Positions 1 through 8,180 of a stretch of DNA of 64,000 nt are shown here, in pieces. This DNA is from Timonella sp031979385. Its GTDB lineage: Bacteria > Actinomycetota > Actinomycetes > Actinomycetales > Cellulomonadaceae. Numbering within the stretch: the first letter of the stretch is position 1; each line of letters begins with the position of its first letter. The position numbers and the translations under genes were made by a program. The stretch lies in the NCBI GenBank assembly GCA_031979385.1, contig DALZEF010000002.1, forward strand, positions 124,001-188,000, written 5' to 3'. The notes beneath the pieces are model-generated. The model saw only the letters and a program-made list of their open reading frames with translations, had not been told where the DNA came from and ran no database searches.

Positions 1-672
1 GCGGGGGACAGGCACCCAACTAACGGGCGCATCCTCATCAATGGCGTGGACATCACCAAGCGTAAGCTCGTGGACTTGGCCCGGGAACGTTCCGTGCTCG
101 TCCAGGAAAACCGGATCTCGTTCCCGTTCACCGTGCACGAGGTTGTGGAGATGGGGCGTTCACCTTGGCAGGGAACCGAGCAGGAGGACAACGACGAGAA
201 GATCATCGACAAAGCCATCGAGATCGCAGATGTCGGCCACCTGCGCACCCGCAATTTTCAGTCGCTCTCGGGTGGCGAAAAGGCGCGCGCGGCATTTGCC
301 CGGGTGCTCGCACAGCAAACGCCGATCATCATGCTCGATGAGCCGACCGCCGCACTCGACATCAAGCACCAGGAAGCGGTACTCAAGCAGGCTCTCGCAG
401 AAGCCTTGAACGGCAAGATCGTGGTGGTCGTCCTGCACGATCTGACACTCGCCGCATCCTACGCACACGAGGTGGTCGTGGTGGATCGCGGGCATGTCGT
501 TGCCCAGGGCGTACCCGCTGACGTGATGACCTCACAGCGGTTGACCGACATCTACCAGTACCCCATCTCGGTGTTCACACATCCGGAGACCGGGGAACTC
601 ATCGTCTTGCCGCAACGCGGCTGCCCCCCACTGTCTACGCGCTCGCCACACACGGAAAAGGACACGAAATGA
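1..672 (+). CDS. hmuV: Iron/haem ABC transporter ATP-binding protein, 5' end missing
   Basis: The reading frame is open from the first base, so the Walker A half lies upstream of the window. Seen: signature motif LSGGEKARAAFARVLAQ, Walker B IIMLDEPTAALD with the catalytic Glu, and the H-loop VVLHDLTLA. The order VQENRISFPFTVHEVVEMGR before the signature is typical of FecE/BtuD/HmuV ATPases, which energise uptake of iron-siderophores, haem or B12. The stop codon overlaps the start of the next gene by 4 bases (ATGA), which suggests translational coupling to a surface protein. The haem assignment is inferred from that neighbour; a siderophore substrate is the alternative. Confidence 0.8.
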   Translation, partial: AGDRHPTNGRILINGVDITKRKLVDLARERSVLVQENRISFPFTVHEVVEMGRSPWQGTEQEDNDEKIIDKAIEIADVGHLRTRNFQSLSGGEKARAAFARVLAQQTPIIMLDEPTAALDIKHQEAVLKQALAEALNGKIVVVVLHDLTLAASYAHEVVVVDRGHVVAQGVPADVMTSQRLTDIYQYPISVFTHPETGELIVLPQRGCPPLSTRSPHTEKDTK

Positions 673-1535
673 ACACTGTACGCAAGACCGTGACTGCCGC
701 TGCCTCGGTGGTTCTCTCGGGTTTGCTTGGCCTCGGGTTGGCGATTCCAGCAGGTGCGGACGAGTCGGACACCGTCTCGGTCAGCGGTGCGAGCGTTGAG
801 GCGCTCAATGAGTCGGGTTTCCCCACTGCTGCGATCGATGGCGGCACCGTCCTGACGCTCAAGGGGTCTGGTTTCCAGGCGATCAAGAACGGCGCAGGTG
901 GAATCTACGTTGTGTTCGGATGGGTGTCCGACACTGATGGCCTGAGCTGGGCGCCAAGTAACGGCGGGCAAACGGGGGAGAACTACCGTTATGTTCCGGA
1001 CGCCGAGGACGAGACCAATCAGGGTCACAGCCGGTACATCGCGTTTGAGGGATCCAAGACCGCAGCCGCCGCAAACGGCGGATTCATCGCCGAGGACGGC
1101 ACTTGGGAAACTGAGCTTGCGATTCCCTCAGCCACGTTTGAGTCGATGGACCGCGACGGCAACCCCACCGATGTTGACTGCCTCAAGGACACCTGCGGTG
1201 TGATCACCTTTGGGGCGCACGGCGTGAAGAATGGCAACAACGAGACCTTCACCCCGATCACCTTCGTTGCGGACACGACGGTGGACCCCGCCGATGTGGT
1301 TGCCGAACAGGCAGAGGAGCCGATTGGCGACGAGTCGGAGCAGCCGAGCGAGTCGGCTTCCGAACCAGCGGACACGCACACGCAAGAAACAGGCCCGAAC
1401 TCCTCCGACTCGTCGCAAAGCGGTGTGGAGGTTGAGGACACGAGTTCGAACAACGTTCCGACCATGGTGGGCGTTGGTGTCGGATTGCTCGTTATCGCCG
1501 GGTTTGCGTTCTGGGCAACCAAGCGCAGGAAGTAG
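669..1535 (+). CDS. Secreted, membrane-anchored surface protein next to haem/iron transporter
   Basis: 288 residues. An N-terminal signal peptide (Lys/Arg followed by a hydrophobic stretch, cleavage near AGA at about residues 28-30) leads into an Ig-like beta-rich domain at about 35-200, with GGIYVVFGWV and a two-cysteine segment DCLKDTCGVITFGAHG. A Ser/Glu/Thr-rich linker follows (about 205-255), then one transmembrane helix and a final KRRK, so the protein is probably anchored with its domain outside. Small domains of this kind are encoded beside hmuTUV in corynebacteria-like organisms, where surface proteins pass haem to the transporter; that role is inferred. It has no HtaA domain I recognise and no LPxTG motif. 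Confidence 0.6.
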   Translation: MNTVRKTVTAAASVVLSGLLGLGLAIPAGADESDTVSVSGASVEALNESGFPTAAIDGGTVLTLKGSGFQAIKNGAGGIYVVFGWVSDTDGLSWAPSNGGQTGENYRYVPDAEDETNQGHSRYIAFEGSKTAAAANGGFIAEDGTWETELAIPSATFESMDRDGNPTDVDCLKDTCGVITFGAHGVKNGNNETFTPITFVADTTVDPADVVAEQAEEPIGDESEQPSESASEPADTHTQETGPNSSDSSQSGVEVEDTSSNNVPTMVGVGVGLLVIAGFAFWATKRRK

Positions 1536-1543
1536 TCATCGTG

Positions 1544-1569
1544 TGCGGGTGGGTTTGATCCCACCCGCA
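1544..1569 (+). terminator. Hairpin after the haem operon
   Basis: A perfect 10-bp stem (TGCGGGTGGG, loop TTTGAT, CCCACCCGCA) lies 8 bases after the stop of the surface protein. There is no clear T-run, so Rho may assist. It separates the transport operon from the threonine operon. Confidence 0.6.
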
Positions 1570-1758
1570 TGCATTCTGGTGGATGTCACGGGTTATGTTC
1601 CGTTCTGCGAACACTGCACTGTCCACCATGAGAAAACCAGTATTCTTTTCCTAGATCACCACAGTGACATCTACCCATGCGCGCAACTCGGTGCTGGCTG
1701 CAAGCAGCATCTCGCGGGTCGCGCCGGTACGTCTACCTCACAATGAAAGGCGGAACAC

Positions 1759-3060
1759 GTGACCGCGCAGAAGGATTCGGAGCCTCTCAAGGTTGCGCTG
1801 CTCGGCTGCGGAGTCGTCGGAACCCAGGTCGCTCGGATTTTGCTCGAGCACCGCGACGAACTCGCTGCCCGCGTTGGTGCACCGCTCGAACTGGCTGGTA
1901 TCGCCGTGCGCGACGTGACCGTGCCACGTGACGCCGTGATTCCCACGCAATTGCTGACCGCGGACGCCGAGAGCCTTGTTGACGGCGTGGACATCGTCAT
2001 TGAGGTGATGGGCGGCATCGAGCCTGCCCGCACACTGATCCTGCGTGCTATTGCCGCAGGTGCATCCGTCATCACGGCCAACAAGGCACTTCTCGCCCAG
2101 GATGGCCCGGCTATCTTCGAGGCGGCGGATGTGGCAGGAGTCGATGTGGCTTTCGAGGCCGCTGTCGCAGGAGCAATTCCGATCATCCGCCCAATCCGCG
2201 ACTCGCTTGCGGGAGACAAGATCAACCGCGTCCTTGGAATCGTGAACGGCACGACCAACTATGTGCTCGACCAGATGACCAAGCATGGTTTGGGCTTTGA
2301 GCAGGCCGTCAAGGATGCGCAGGCGCTCGGATACGCTGAGGCGGACCCCACAGCGGATGTCGAGGGTCACGACGCTGCGGCGAAGGCAGCGATCCTTGCC
2401 TCCCTCGCGTTCCATACCCGAGTATCGCTCGACCAAGTGGCCTGCGAGGGAATCACCAAGGTCACCGCAGACGATGTTGCGTGGGCGAAGCGTTCGGGGC
2501 ACGTCATCAAACTGCTCGCAATCTGTGAGCAGAACGATGAGGGCATCGGCGTGCGCGTACACCCCGCGCTCGTGCCCGACACCCACCCGCTGGCCACGGT
2601 CTCCGATGCGTTCAACGCCGTGTTCGTGGAAGCGGCAAACGCTGGACCACTCATGTTTTATGGTCAGGGTGCCGGTGGCGCGCCCACCGCATCCGCTGTC
2701 ATGGGCGACGTGGTCTCAAGCGCACGCAACCGGGTGTCTGGTGCCCGCGGGGCAGGCGAATCCAACTACGCGAACCTGCCCGTTGTGGCTTTCGGTACTG
2801 CCAACACCCGCTACCAGGTACGGCTCTCCGTTGCAGACAAGCCAGGCGTGCTCGCACGCATCGCCGAGGTGTTCGCCAGCAACGGGGTATCCATCGAGAC
2901 CGTCACGCAGGCACCACGCGATGACCGCGATGGCTCCGCATATCTGGTGATTGCAACCCACGAGGGCAGGGAAGCCGCCCTCGCACAAACCATCGAGACC
3001 GTCGCTAGGCTCGACGTCATCGAAGAAGTAATGTCAGTACTACGAGTCGAGGGATCCTGA
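1759..3060 (+). CDS. hom: Homoserine dehydrogenase
   Basis: 433 residues, the usual length for the monofunctional ACT-domain enzyme. It reduces aspartate semialdehyde to homoserine with NAD(P)H, the branch point to threonine and methionine. Seen: Rossmann motif LLGCGVVG near residues 14-21; the catalytic-domain signature GYAEADPTADVEGHDAAAK near 195-213; and a C-terminal ACT domain (about 350-430, starting RLSVADKPGVLARIAEVF) expected to bind threonine for feedback control. The start is GTG with AAAGGCGG upstream. It leads the hom-thrC-thrB unit; its stop overlaps the thrC start by one base. Confidence 0.95.
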   Translation: MTAQKDSEPLKVALLGCGVVGTQVARILLEHRDELAARVGAPLELAGIAVRDVTVPRDAVIPTQLLTADAESLVDGVDIVIEVMGGIEPARTLILRAIAAGASVITANKALLAQDGPAIFEAADVAGVDVAFEAAVAGAIPIIRPIRDSLAGDKINRVLGIVNGTTNYVLDQMTKHGLGFEQAVKDAQALGYAEADPTADVEGHDAAAKAAILASLAFHTRVSLDQVACEGITKVTADDVAWAKRSGHVIKLLAICEQNDEGIGVRVHPALVPDTHPLATVSDAFNAVFVEAANAGPLMFYGQGAGGAPTASAVMGDVVSSARNRVSGARGAGESNYANLPVVAFGTANTRYQVRLSVADKPGVLARIAEVFASNGVSIETVTQAPRDDRDGSAYLVIATHEGREAALAQTIETVARLDVIEEVMSVLRVEGS

Positions 3061-4130
3061 TGGCCCACATATGGCAAGGCATCATCAAGGAATATGCACA
3101 ATTCCTGCCTGAGCACCTGAAAACCAACATTGTGACCCTCGGCGAGGGCGGCACCCCGCTCGTGCCAGCCCCTTACCTCAATGAGTTGACCGGAGCCGAG
3201 ATCTACCTCAAGGTCGAGGGCATGAACCCGACCGGCTCGTTTAAGGATCGAGGCATGACTACCGCGATCTCCGCGGCCGCCGCAAAGGGCGCCAAGGCCG
3301 TAGTCTGCGCCTCCACCGGTAACACCTCCGCCTCAGCCGCAGCATACGCAACCCACGCGGGTATGATCTGCGCTGTGCTCGTGCCGGATGGCAAGATCGC
3401 CATGGGCAAGCTCTCGCAGGCCATCGCACACGGTGCCAAACTGCTCCAGGTTGATGGCAACTTCGACGACTGCCTCGTCGCCGCGCGCAAGCTCGCTGAG
3501 TCATACCCCGTCGAGCTCGTCAACTCCGTGAACCCCGACCGCATCGAGGGTCAGAAGACCGGTTCCTTCGAGGTCGTGGATGTGCTCGGCGATGCCCCGG
3601 ACATTCATGCACTCCCCGTTGGAAACGCCGGAAACATCACCGGCTATTGGAAGGGCTACGTCGAATACGAGGCTGCCGGTAAGGCAACTCGCCGCCCACA
3701 GATGTGGGGCTTCCAGGCAGAAGGTGCATCGCCGATCGTTGCGGGCCACCCATTCGATGAGCCAGAAACCATCGCAACTGCAATTCGCATTGGTAACCCA
3801 GCTTCGTGGGACAAGGCGCTCGAAGCCCGCGACACATCGGGCGGCGTGATCGAGGCCGTGACCGATGAGGAAATCCTCGCTGCGCACCGCATCCTGTCCG
3901 CCAAGGTAGGAGTGTTCGTGGAGCCTGCCTCCGCAGCGGGCGTTGCCGGCGTACTCAAGCGTGCGCAGGCTGGACTCGTGCCAGCGGGCGCGAAGATCGT
4001 CATCACCGTGACCGGACACGGCCTCAAGGACCCAGCCTGGGCGCTGCGCACCGAGGACGGGGCAGAGGTGCAACCCCAGAAGGTCACCGCTGACGTCATG
4101 TCCATCGCGCAAGCACTCGGACTGGCATAG
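3060..4130 (+). CDS. thrC: Threonine synthase
   Basis: 356 residues. This PLP enzyme converts O-phosphohomoserine to threonine. The PLP lysine is K62 in NPTGSFKDRGM; the substrate/phosphate loop CASTGNTSASAAAYA and the PLP-phosphate loop PVGNAGNITGYWKGY are intact. The length matches the short fold-type II threonine synthases of actinobacteria. The ATG start overlaps the hom stop by one base (TGATG), and thrB follows 9 bases later, so the three enzymes are almost certainly co-transcribed. Confidence 0.95.
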   Translation: MAHIWQGIIKEYAQFLPEHLKTNIVTLGEGGTPLVPAPYLNELTGAEIYLKVEGMNPTGSFKDRGMTTAISAAAAKGAKAVVCASTGNTSASAAAYATHAGMICAVLVPDGKIAMGKLSQAIAHGAKLLQVDGNFDDCLVAARKLAESYPVELVNSVNPDRIEGQKTGSFEVVDVLGDAPDIHALPVGNAGNITGYWKGYVEYEAAGKATRRPQMWGFQAEGASPIVAGHPFDEPETIATAIRIGNPASWDKALEARDTSGGVIEAVTDEEILAAHRILSAKVGVFVEPASAAGVAGVLKRAQAGLVPAGAKIVITVTGHGLKDPAWALRTEDGAEVQPQKVTADVMSIAQALGLA

Positions 4131-4139
4131 CCCACGCCC

Positions 4140-5111
4140 ATGAAACTCGCAGCAGACCACGTCAAGGTTAGGGTCCCCGCAACGAGCGCGAACCTTGGCC
4201 CGGGCTTCGATGCGCTCGGACTCGCCCTCAACTTTTCCGACGAACTCGAAGTGCGCGCGCTCGGATCGGAGCACGTCGAGGTTGAGATCGAGGGTGAGGG
4301 TGCCGGTGAGGTCCCCGGAGACGAACGGCACCTTGTCGTGAAGACGATCCGTCGCGCACTCGACCACGTGGGCGCACCCCAAGTCGGCCTGCATCTGCAA
4401 GCGAAGAACCGGATTCCACACGGTAGGGGGATGGGGTCGTCTGCTGCCGCGGTGGTGGCCGGACTCATGGCGGCGAAGGGCTTGATCGCTGACCCTGACG
4501 CACTCAACTCCGAAGTCCTGCTGAACCTGGCCACGCAACTTGAGGGACATCCGGACAACGCTGCTCCGGCCCTGCGCGGTGGTGCCACCGTCGCCTGGAT
4601 GACCACTCACGACAGCCCCGCTGCGGTGAATCTGGAGATTCACCCGGGCGTGGAACCGACAATCATTGTGCCGACAGTGCGACTCTCCACACACCGTGCA
4701 CGGGGTGTGCTCCCCATCGCAGTCCCGCATGCCAACGCATCGTTCAACGCTGGTCGGGCAGCGCTGCTCGTGCATGCTCTGGCCAATGACCCCGACCTGC
4801 TGTTCGATGCCACGGAAGACAAACTGCACCAAGAATATCGTGCACCCGTCATGCAGCAGACGTGGGCGCTCGTTTCTGGCCTGCGCGAACGCGGAATTGC
4901 CGCAACCGTTTCTGGAGCCGGGCCAACCGTGCTGGTGCTTGACCGAGCCGATAATGCATCCACTGTGGAGCAGGAGATCGCCCGCGTCCTCGACGCCAGC
5001 GAGGTGGCTCGTACCCTCGTGGATGAAGAAACCGGAACTGCGACCCGCGTCGACTGGCGAGTAATTCGCCCGGGATTTGACCACATAGGCGCACAGTACG
5101 AACAACTCTAG
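4140..5111 (+). CDS. thrB: Homoserine kinase
   Basis: 323 residues, GHMP kinase family; it phosphorylates homoserine for ThrC. Seen: N-terminal VRVPATSANLGPGFDALGLA substrate motif (residues about 10-30) and the ATP-binding loop PHGRGMGSSAAAVVAG near residues 93-108; the C-terminal motif GAGPTVLVL near residue 260 is the third GHMP motif. The start is ATG 9 bases after the thrC stop. It is the last gene of the threonine operon; a long leader before rho follows. Confidence 0.95.
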   Translation: MKLAADHVKVRVPATSANLGPGFDALGLALNFSDELEVRALGSEHVEVEIEGEGAGEVPGDERHLVVKTIRRALDHVGAPQVGLHLQAKNRIPHGRGMGSSAAAVVAGLMAAKGLIADPDALNSEVLLNLATQLEGHPDNAAPALRGGATVAWMTTHDSPAAVNLEIHPGVEPTIIVPTVRLSTHRARGVLPIAVPHANASFNAGRAALLVHALANDPDLLFDATEDKLHQEYRAPVMQQTWALVSGLRERGIAATVSGAGPTVLVLDRADNASTVEQEIARVLDASEVARTLVDEETGTATRVDWRVIRPGFDHIGAQYEQL

Positions 5112-5531
5112 CCATGCGGGTGCTATAGTTGGGGTAGTTTCTTGGCGCAGGGTATCCCGCCAACCGTCGATTCCACTCGGCTGAGTTCCTCACCTTATCG
5201 GTGCGAAACATGCGAGTGTGTGAGTTCTCTTTCTCGTTAAAGAAGCGCAAGAGCCTTGTAACCATCACCTGTCGGTGGTGATTGATCGTTATGGCTCTTG
5301 GTCGGCGAACGGGTTGCGTTCTATGTAGCCGCTCAGATCTTCTCTTTATTCATAGGGTCAAGAACCTGAGGGTCATCTTTACATCACCGATCACGCAGTA
5401 GTTCGTGCAAGGTAAACGCCCTGGATATTCCTGGTCAGGAACATAAAGTCAGTAGACCTGAGTGCGTATCGCGCTCTAGGTCATCTCCGCAGGCCGTATT
5501 TCTTCGGCCAATACGAGGGGAAGGGTCCTTC
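5112..5531 (+). promoter_or_regulatory. Promoter and long structured 5' leader of rho
   Basis: A 420-base stretch with no convincing gene. An extended -10 (TGC TATAGT, 5121-5129) lies right after thrB. A 51-base stem-loop spans 5249-5299: outer arms AAGAGCC/GGCTCTT, an inner GTAAC/GTTAT pair, and an apical CACC/GGTG hairpin. Directly before the ribosome site two mutually exclusive hairpins can form: GGCCG (5492-5496) with CGGCC (5505-5509), or CGTATT (5495-5500) with AATACG (5510-5515). AGGGGAAGG precedes the GTG start. Rho is autoregulated by leader attenuation in other bacteria; that this leader does so is inference. Confidence 0.5.
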
Positions 5532-7538
5532 GTGTCACAATCCACCCCAGCCGGAACTTCTAGTTCGCTCGCAAGCCTCCGCATCCCGGAACTGCAGTCC
5601 ATTGCACAGCAGCTTGGCGTCAAAGGCATCTCCAAGATGCGCAAGAGCGATCTGATCTCGGCTATCTCCGCTGCACAGTCCGGTGGTTCTGCACCGAAGT
5701 CCGCAGTGCGTAAAACAGCCTCCACGGCACCTGTCAAGGAAACCGCACCAAAGCAGGCGGTTGAGGAAAAGCCTGCAATCGCCAATTCAGCCTCCGCTGA
5801 AACCGCATCAGGGGAGACGGAAGCTCCTGCGCGTGCTCGTCGCTCAACGCAGCGCGGCGATCGCACTCGGACCGACAGGGCCGAGCGCACGGAAAAGCTT
5901 GCGCGGAGCGAGAACGCATCCGACAGTGCTGAGTCCGCAGGCGCACAGGGCGAGGGCGACAACGCAGTGGTGGTCGGCGGTGTCAAGATCGAACTACCAT
6001 CCGCTGAGACTCCTGAGCGTCGTCGCAACGACCGCAACGACCGCAACGACCGCAACAATGGTCGTAACCGGAACCGCAACCGAAACGAAAACGGTGAGGG
6101 CAACGACAACTCCGAGCGCACTGAGCGCCAGGATCGGGGCAACCGCAACGACCGCAACCGCAACAGCGGTGAGGACGAGGGACGCAACGAGCGAAACGAC
6201 CGTCAAGACCGTCAAGACCGTCAAGACCGTCAAGACCGCTATGATGACGGCGATGACCGTGGCAACCGTCGTCGCCGCGGACGCGACCGTGATCGGGACC
6301 GGAACCGGGACCGCAAGGGACGCAACCGCAACCGCAACAACGACCTTGCATTCGACGAGGCGGATCTGTCCGAAGACGACGTGCTGATCCCGGTCGCCGG
6401 TGTGCTCGACCTGCTCGACAACTACGCGTTCGTACGCACCTCGGGCTACCTGCCTGGACCAAACGACGTGTACGTGTCGCTCGGTCAGGTCAGGAAGGCC
6501 GGTCTGCGCCGCGGTGACGCGATCACCGGTGCGGTACGTCAGCCACGGGATGGCGATCAGGGTAACCAGCGCCAGAAGTTCAACGCGCTCGTGCGCCTCG
6601 ACTCGGTCAACGGCATGTCGCCTGAGGAGTCCAAGAACCGCCCGGACTTCAACAAGCTCACCCCGCTCTACCCGCAGGAACGCCTGCGCCTGGAGAGCCC
6701 GGAGAACAACAAGATCGCTCCGCGTTTGATCGACATCGTTGCCCCGATCGGTAAGGGTCAGCGTGGTCTTATCGTTGCTCCTCCCAAGGCCGGTAAGACG
6801 ATCATCATGCAGCAGATCGCCAACTCAATCACGGCGAACAACCCTGAGGTTCACCTCATGGTCGTGCTCGTGGATGAGCGTCCGGAAGAGGTCACGGACA
6901 TGGAGCGCACGGTCGCAGGTGAGGTCATTGCCTCGACCTTCGACCGTCCAGCCTCCGACCACACCATCGTTGCCGAGCTCGCGATCGAGCGTGCGAAGCG
7001 CCTGGTCGAACTCGGTCAGGATGTCGTGGTTCTGCTCGACTCGATCACCCGTCTGGGTCGCGCCTACAACCTGGCTGCCCCGGCATCGGGTCGTATCCTG
7101 TCCGGTGGTGTGGACGCCGCTGCGCTTTACCCGCCGAAGAAGTTCTTCGGTGCTGCGCGCAACATTGAGAACGGTGGATCGCTCACGATTCTTGCCTCTG
7201 CCTTGGTGGAGACCGGTTCCAAGATGGACGAGGTCATCTTCGAGGAGTTCAAGGGTACCGGAAACATGGAGTTGCGTCTGTCGCGTCACTTGGCGGATCG
7301 TCGGGTGTTCCCTGCCGTTGACGTCAACGCGTCGGGTACTCGCCGCGAAGAGATTCTGGTGTCCCCTGAGGAACTCAAGATCACGTACAAGTTGCGTCGC
7401 GTGCTGCACAACCTCGAGCAGGGTCAGGCTCTTGAACTGTTGATCAAGAAGCTCAAGGAGAACAAGACCAACGTCGAGTTCCTGCTGAACATCCAGAAGA
7501 CCACTCCGGATTCGCTGGTCGATCTCGACAACGACTAG
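5532..7538 (+). CDS. rho: Transcription termination factor Rho
   Basis: 668 residues, about 250 longer than E. coli Rho. Domains: SAP-like Rho N domain (about 10-50); an Ala/Glu then Arg/Asn/Asp-rich disordered insertion (about 55-275, with runs such as RNDRNDRNDR and RQDRQDRQDRQDR); the cold-shock RNA-binding domain (about 280-360, GYLPGPNDVYVS); and the hexameric ATPase with P-loop APPKAGKT (near 415), VVLVDERPEEVTDMER, and the Q/R-loop region. Such insertions are known in actinobacterial Rho, where they add RNA binding. GTG start with AGGGGAAGG upstream. The insertion is encoded by in-frame 9-base tandem repeats. Confidence 0.97.
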   Translation: MSQSTPAGTSSSLASLRIPELQSIAQQLGVKGISKMRKSDLISAISAAQSGGSAPKSAVRKTASTAPVKETAPKQAVEEKPAIANSASAETASGETEAPARARRSTQRGDRTRTDRAERTEKLARSENASDSAESAGAQGEGDNAVVVGGVKIELPSAETPERRRNDRNDRNDRNNGRNRNRNRNENGEGNDNSERTERQDRGNRNDRNRNSGEDEGRNERNDRQDRQDRQDRQDRYDDGDDRGNRRRRGRDRDRDRNRDRKGRNRNRNNDLAFDEADLSEDDVLIPVAGVLDLLDNYAFVRTSGYLPGPNDVYVSLGQVRKAGLRRGDAITGAVRQPRDGDQGNQRQKFNALVRLDSVNGMSPEESKNRPDFNKLTPLYPQERLRLESPENNKIAPRLIDIVAPIGKGQRGLIVAPPKAGKTIIMQQIANSITANNPEVHLMVVLVDERPEEVTDMERTVAGEVIASTFDRPASDHTIVAELAIERAKRLVELGQDVVVLLDSITRLGRAYNLAAPASGRILSGGVDAAALYPPKKFFGAARNIENGGSLTILASALVETGSKMDEVIFEEFKGTGNMELRLSRHLADRRVFPAVDVNASGTRREEILVSPEELKITYKLRRVLHNLEQGQALELLIKKLKENKTNVEFLLNIQKTTPDSLVDLDND

Positions 7539-7554
7539 TCTAGGGTTCTCTTTA

Positions 7555-7624
7555 CGACGAGCCGGCTCGGTTCCAGCACACCCTCCTGTGAGGTGGGTGA
7601 CGCTGGGAGGGGGCCGGCTCGTCG
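7555..7624 (+). terminator. Long hairpin after rho
   Basis: Perfect 12-bp arms CGACGAGCCGGC (7555-7566) and GCCGGCTCGTCG (7613-7624) enclose a loop with an inner CCAGC/GCTGG pair, starting 17 bases after the rho stop. It is followed by CTTGTCTGCGTTTGTG rather than a clean T-run. It is probably a terminator; it could also shield the rho mRNA 3' end. The remaining bases to rpmE (7625-7857) hold the rpmE promoter region, with no -10/-35 pair clear enough to assign. Confidence 0.6.
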
Positions 7625-7857
7625 CTTGTCTGCGTTTGTGAATGTCCAAGTCTTCACTCGCAGATGGAGTTGGAGTTCGCCAGTGTGCAGTGTCTGAGAA
7701 ATCACAGCACTTGGACACCACGGACCGGTGTCGTAGGGCACAAGGTTCTGGCAAAATGGAGTGTTGCCTGTTTGCCTCACCGCAAGCAGGAACTGTTTCT
7801 GGTTCACGGACCCGCACTGTGGTTCGACCCAGAGACTCTTAGATAAGGAGAAAAGCT

Positions 7858-8067
7858 GTGAAGGCTAACATTCACCCAGAGTACGTTGACACCACTGTCA
7901 AGTGCACCTGCGGCAACGAGTTCGTCACCCGTAGCACCGTGACCTCCGGCGCGATCAGCGTTGAAGTCTGCTCGGCATGCCACCCGTTCTACACCGGAAA
8001 GCAGAAGATTCTGGACACCGGTGGACGTGTTGCTCGCTTCCAGGCTCGCTACGGCAAGAAGAACTAG
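7858..8067 (+). CDS. rpmE: 50S ribosomal protein L31 (zinc-binding type)
   Basis: 69 residues. The four zinc ligands of the C+ type are present: CTCG (C16, C18) and CSAC (C38, C41), so this is the zinc form rather than the cysteine-free paralogue induced in zinc starvation. Start GTG with AAGGAG 7 bases upstream; the ATG of related genes is replaced. Located between rho and prfA as in many actinobacteria. Confidence 0.95.
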   Translation: MKANIHPEYVDTTVKCTCGNEFVTRSTVTSGAISVEVCSACHPFYTGKQKILDTGGRVARFQARYGKKN

Positions 8068-8076
8068 CGACTTCTC

Positions 8077-8141
8077 AGCGCCGGCGGATACAGCTTTCAC
8101 CAACCTCTCCAGGGGCAGGTGGGGCGTATCCGACCGGCGCT
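8077..8141 (+). terminator. Long interrupted hairpin after rpmE
   Basis: AGCGCCGG (8077-8084) pairs with CCGGCGCT (8134-8141), and GGATAC (8086-8091) with GTATCC (8126-8131), leaving a small internal loop. TGTTGCTTTA follows. It sits 9 bases after rpmE and 40 before prfA, so it is a terminator or an attenuator controlling read-through into prfA. Confidence 0.6.
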
Positions 8142-8180
8142 GTTGCTTTATCCAACAATTGAATGTGAGAACTTAAGGTC

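Noticed and set aside
3501..5105. A 534-codon open frame on the minus strand across thrC and thrB
   Set aside because: It is antisense to two clear enzymes with intact motifs, and its translation is Cys/His/Arg-rich with no domain; long antisense frames are expected in GC-rich DNA.
5232..5320. The rho-leader stem-loop as a tRNA
   Set aside because: It lacks a T-loop (GTTCRANNC) and an acceptor/anticodon layout; it is a simple long hairpin.
6825..7817. A 330-codon minus-strand frame across rho and its terminator
   Set aside because: Runs through the terminator hairpin and has no recognisable features.
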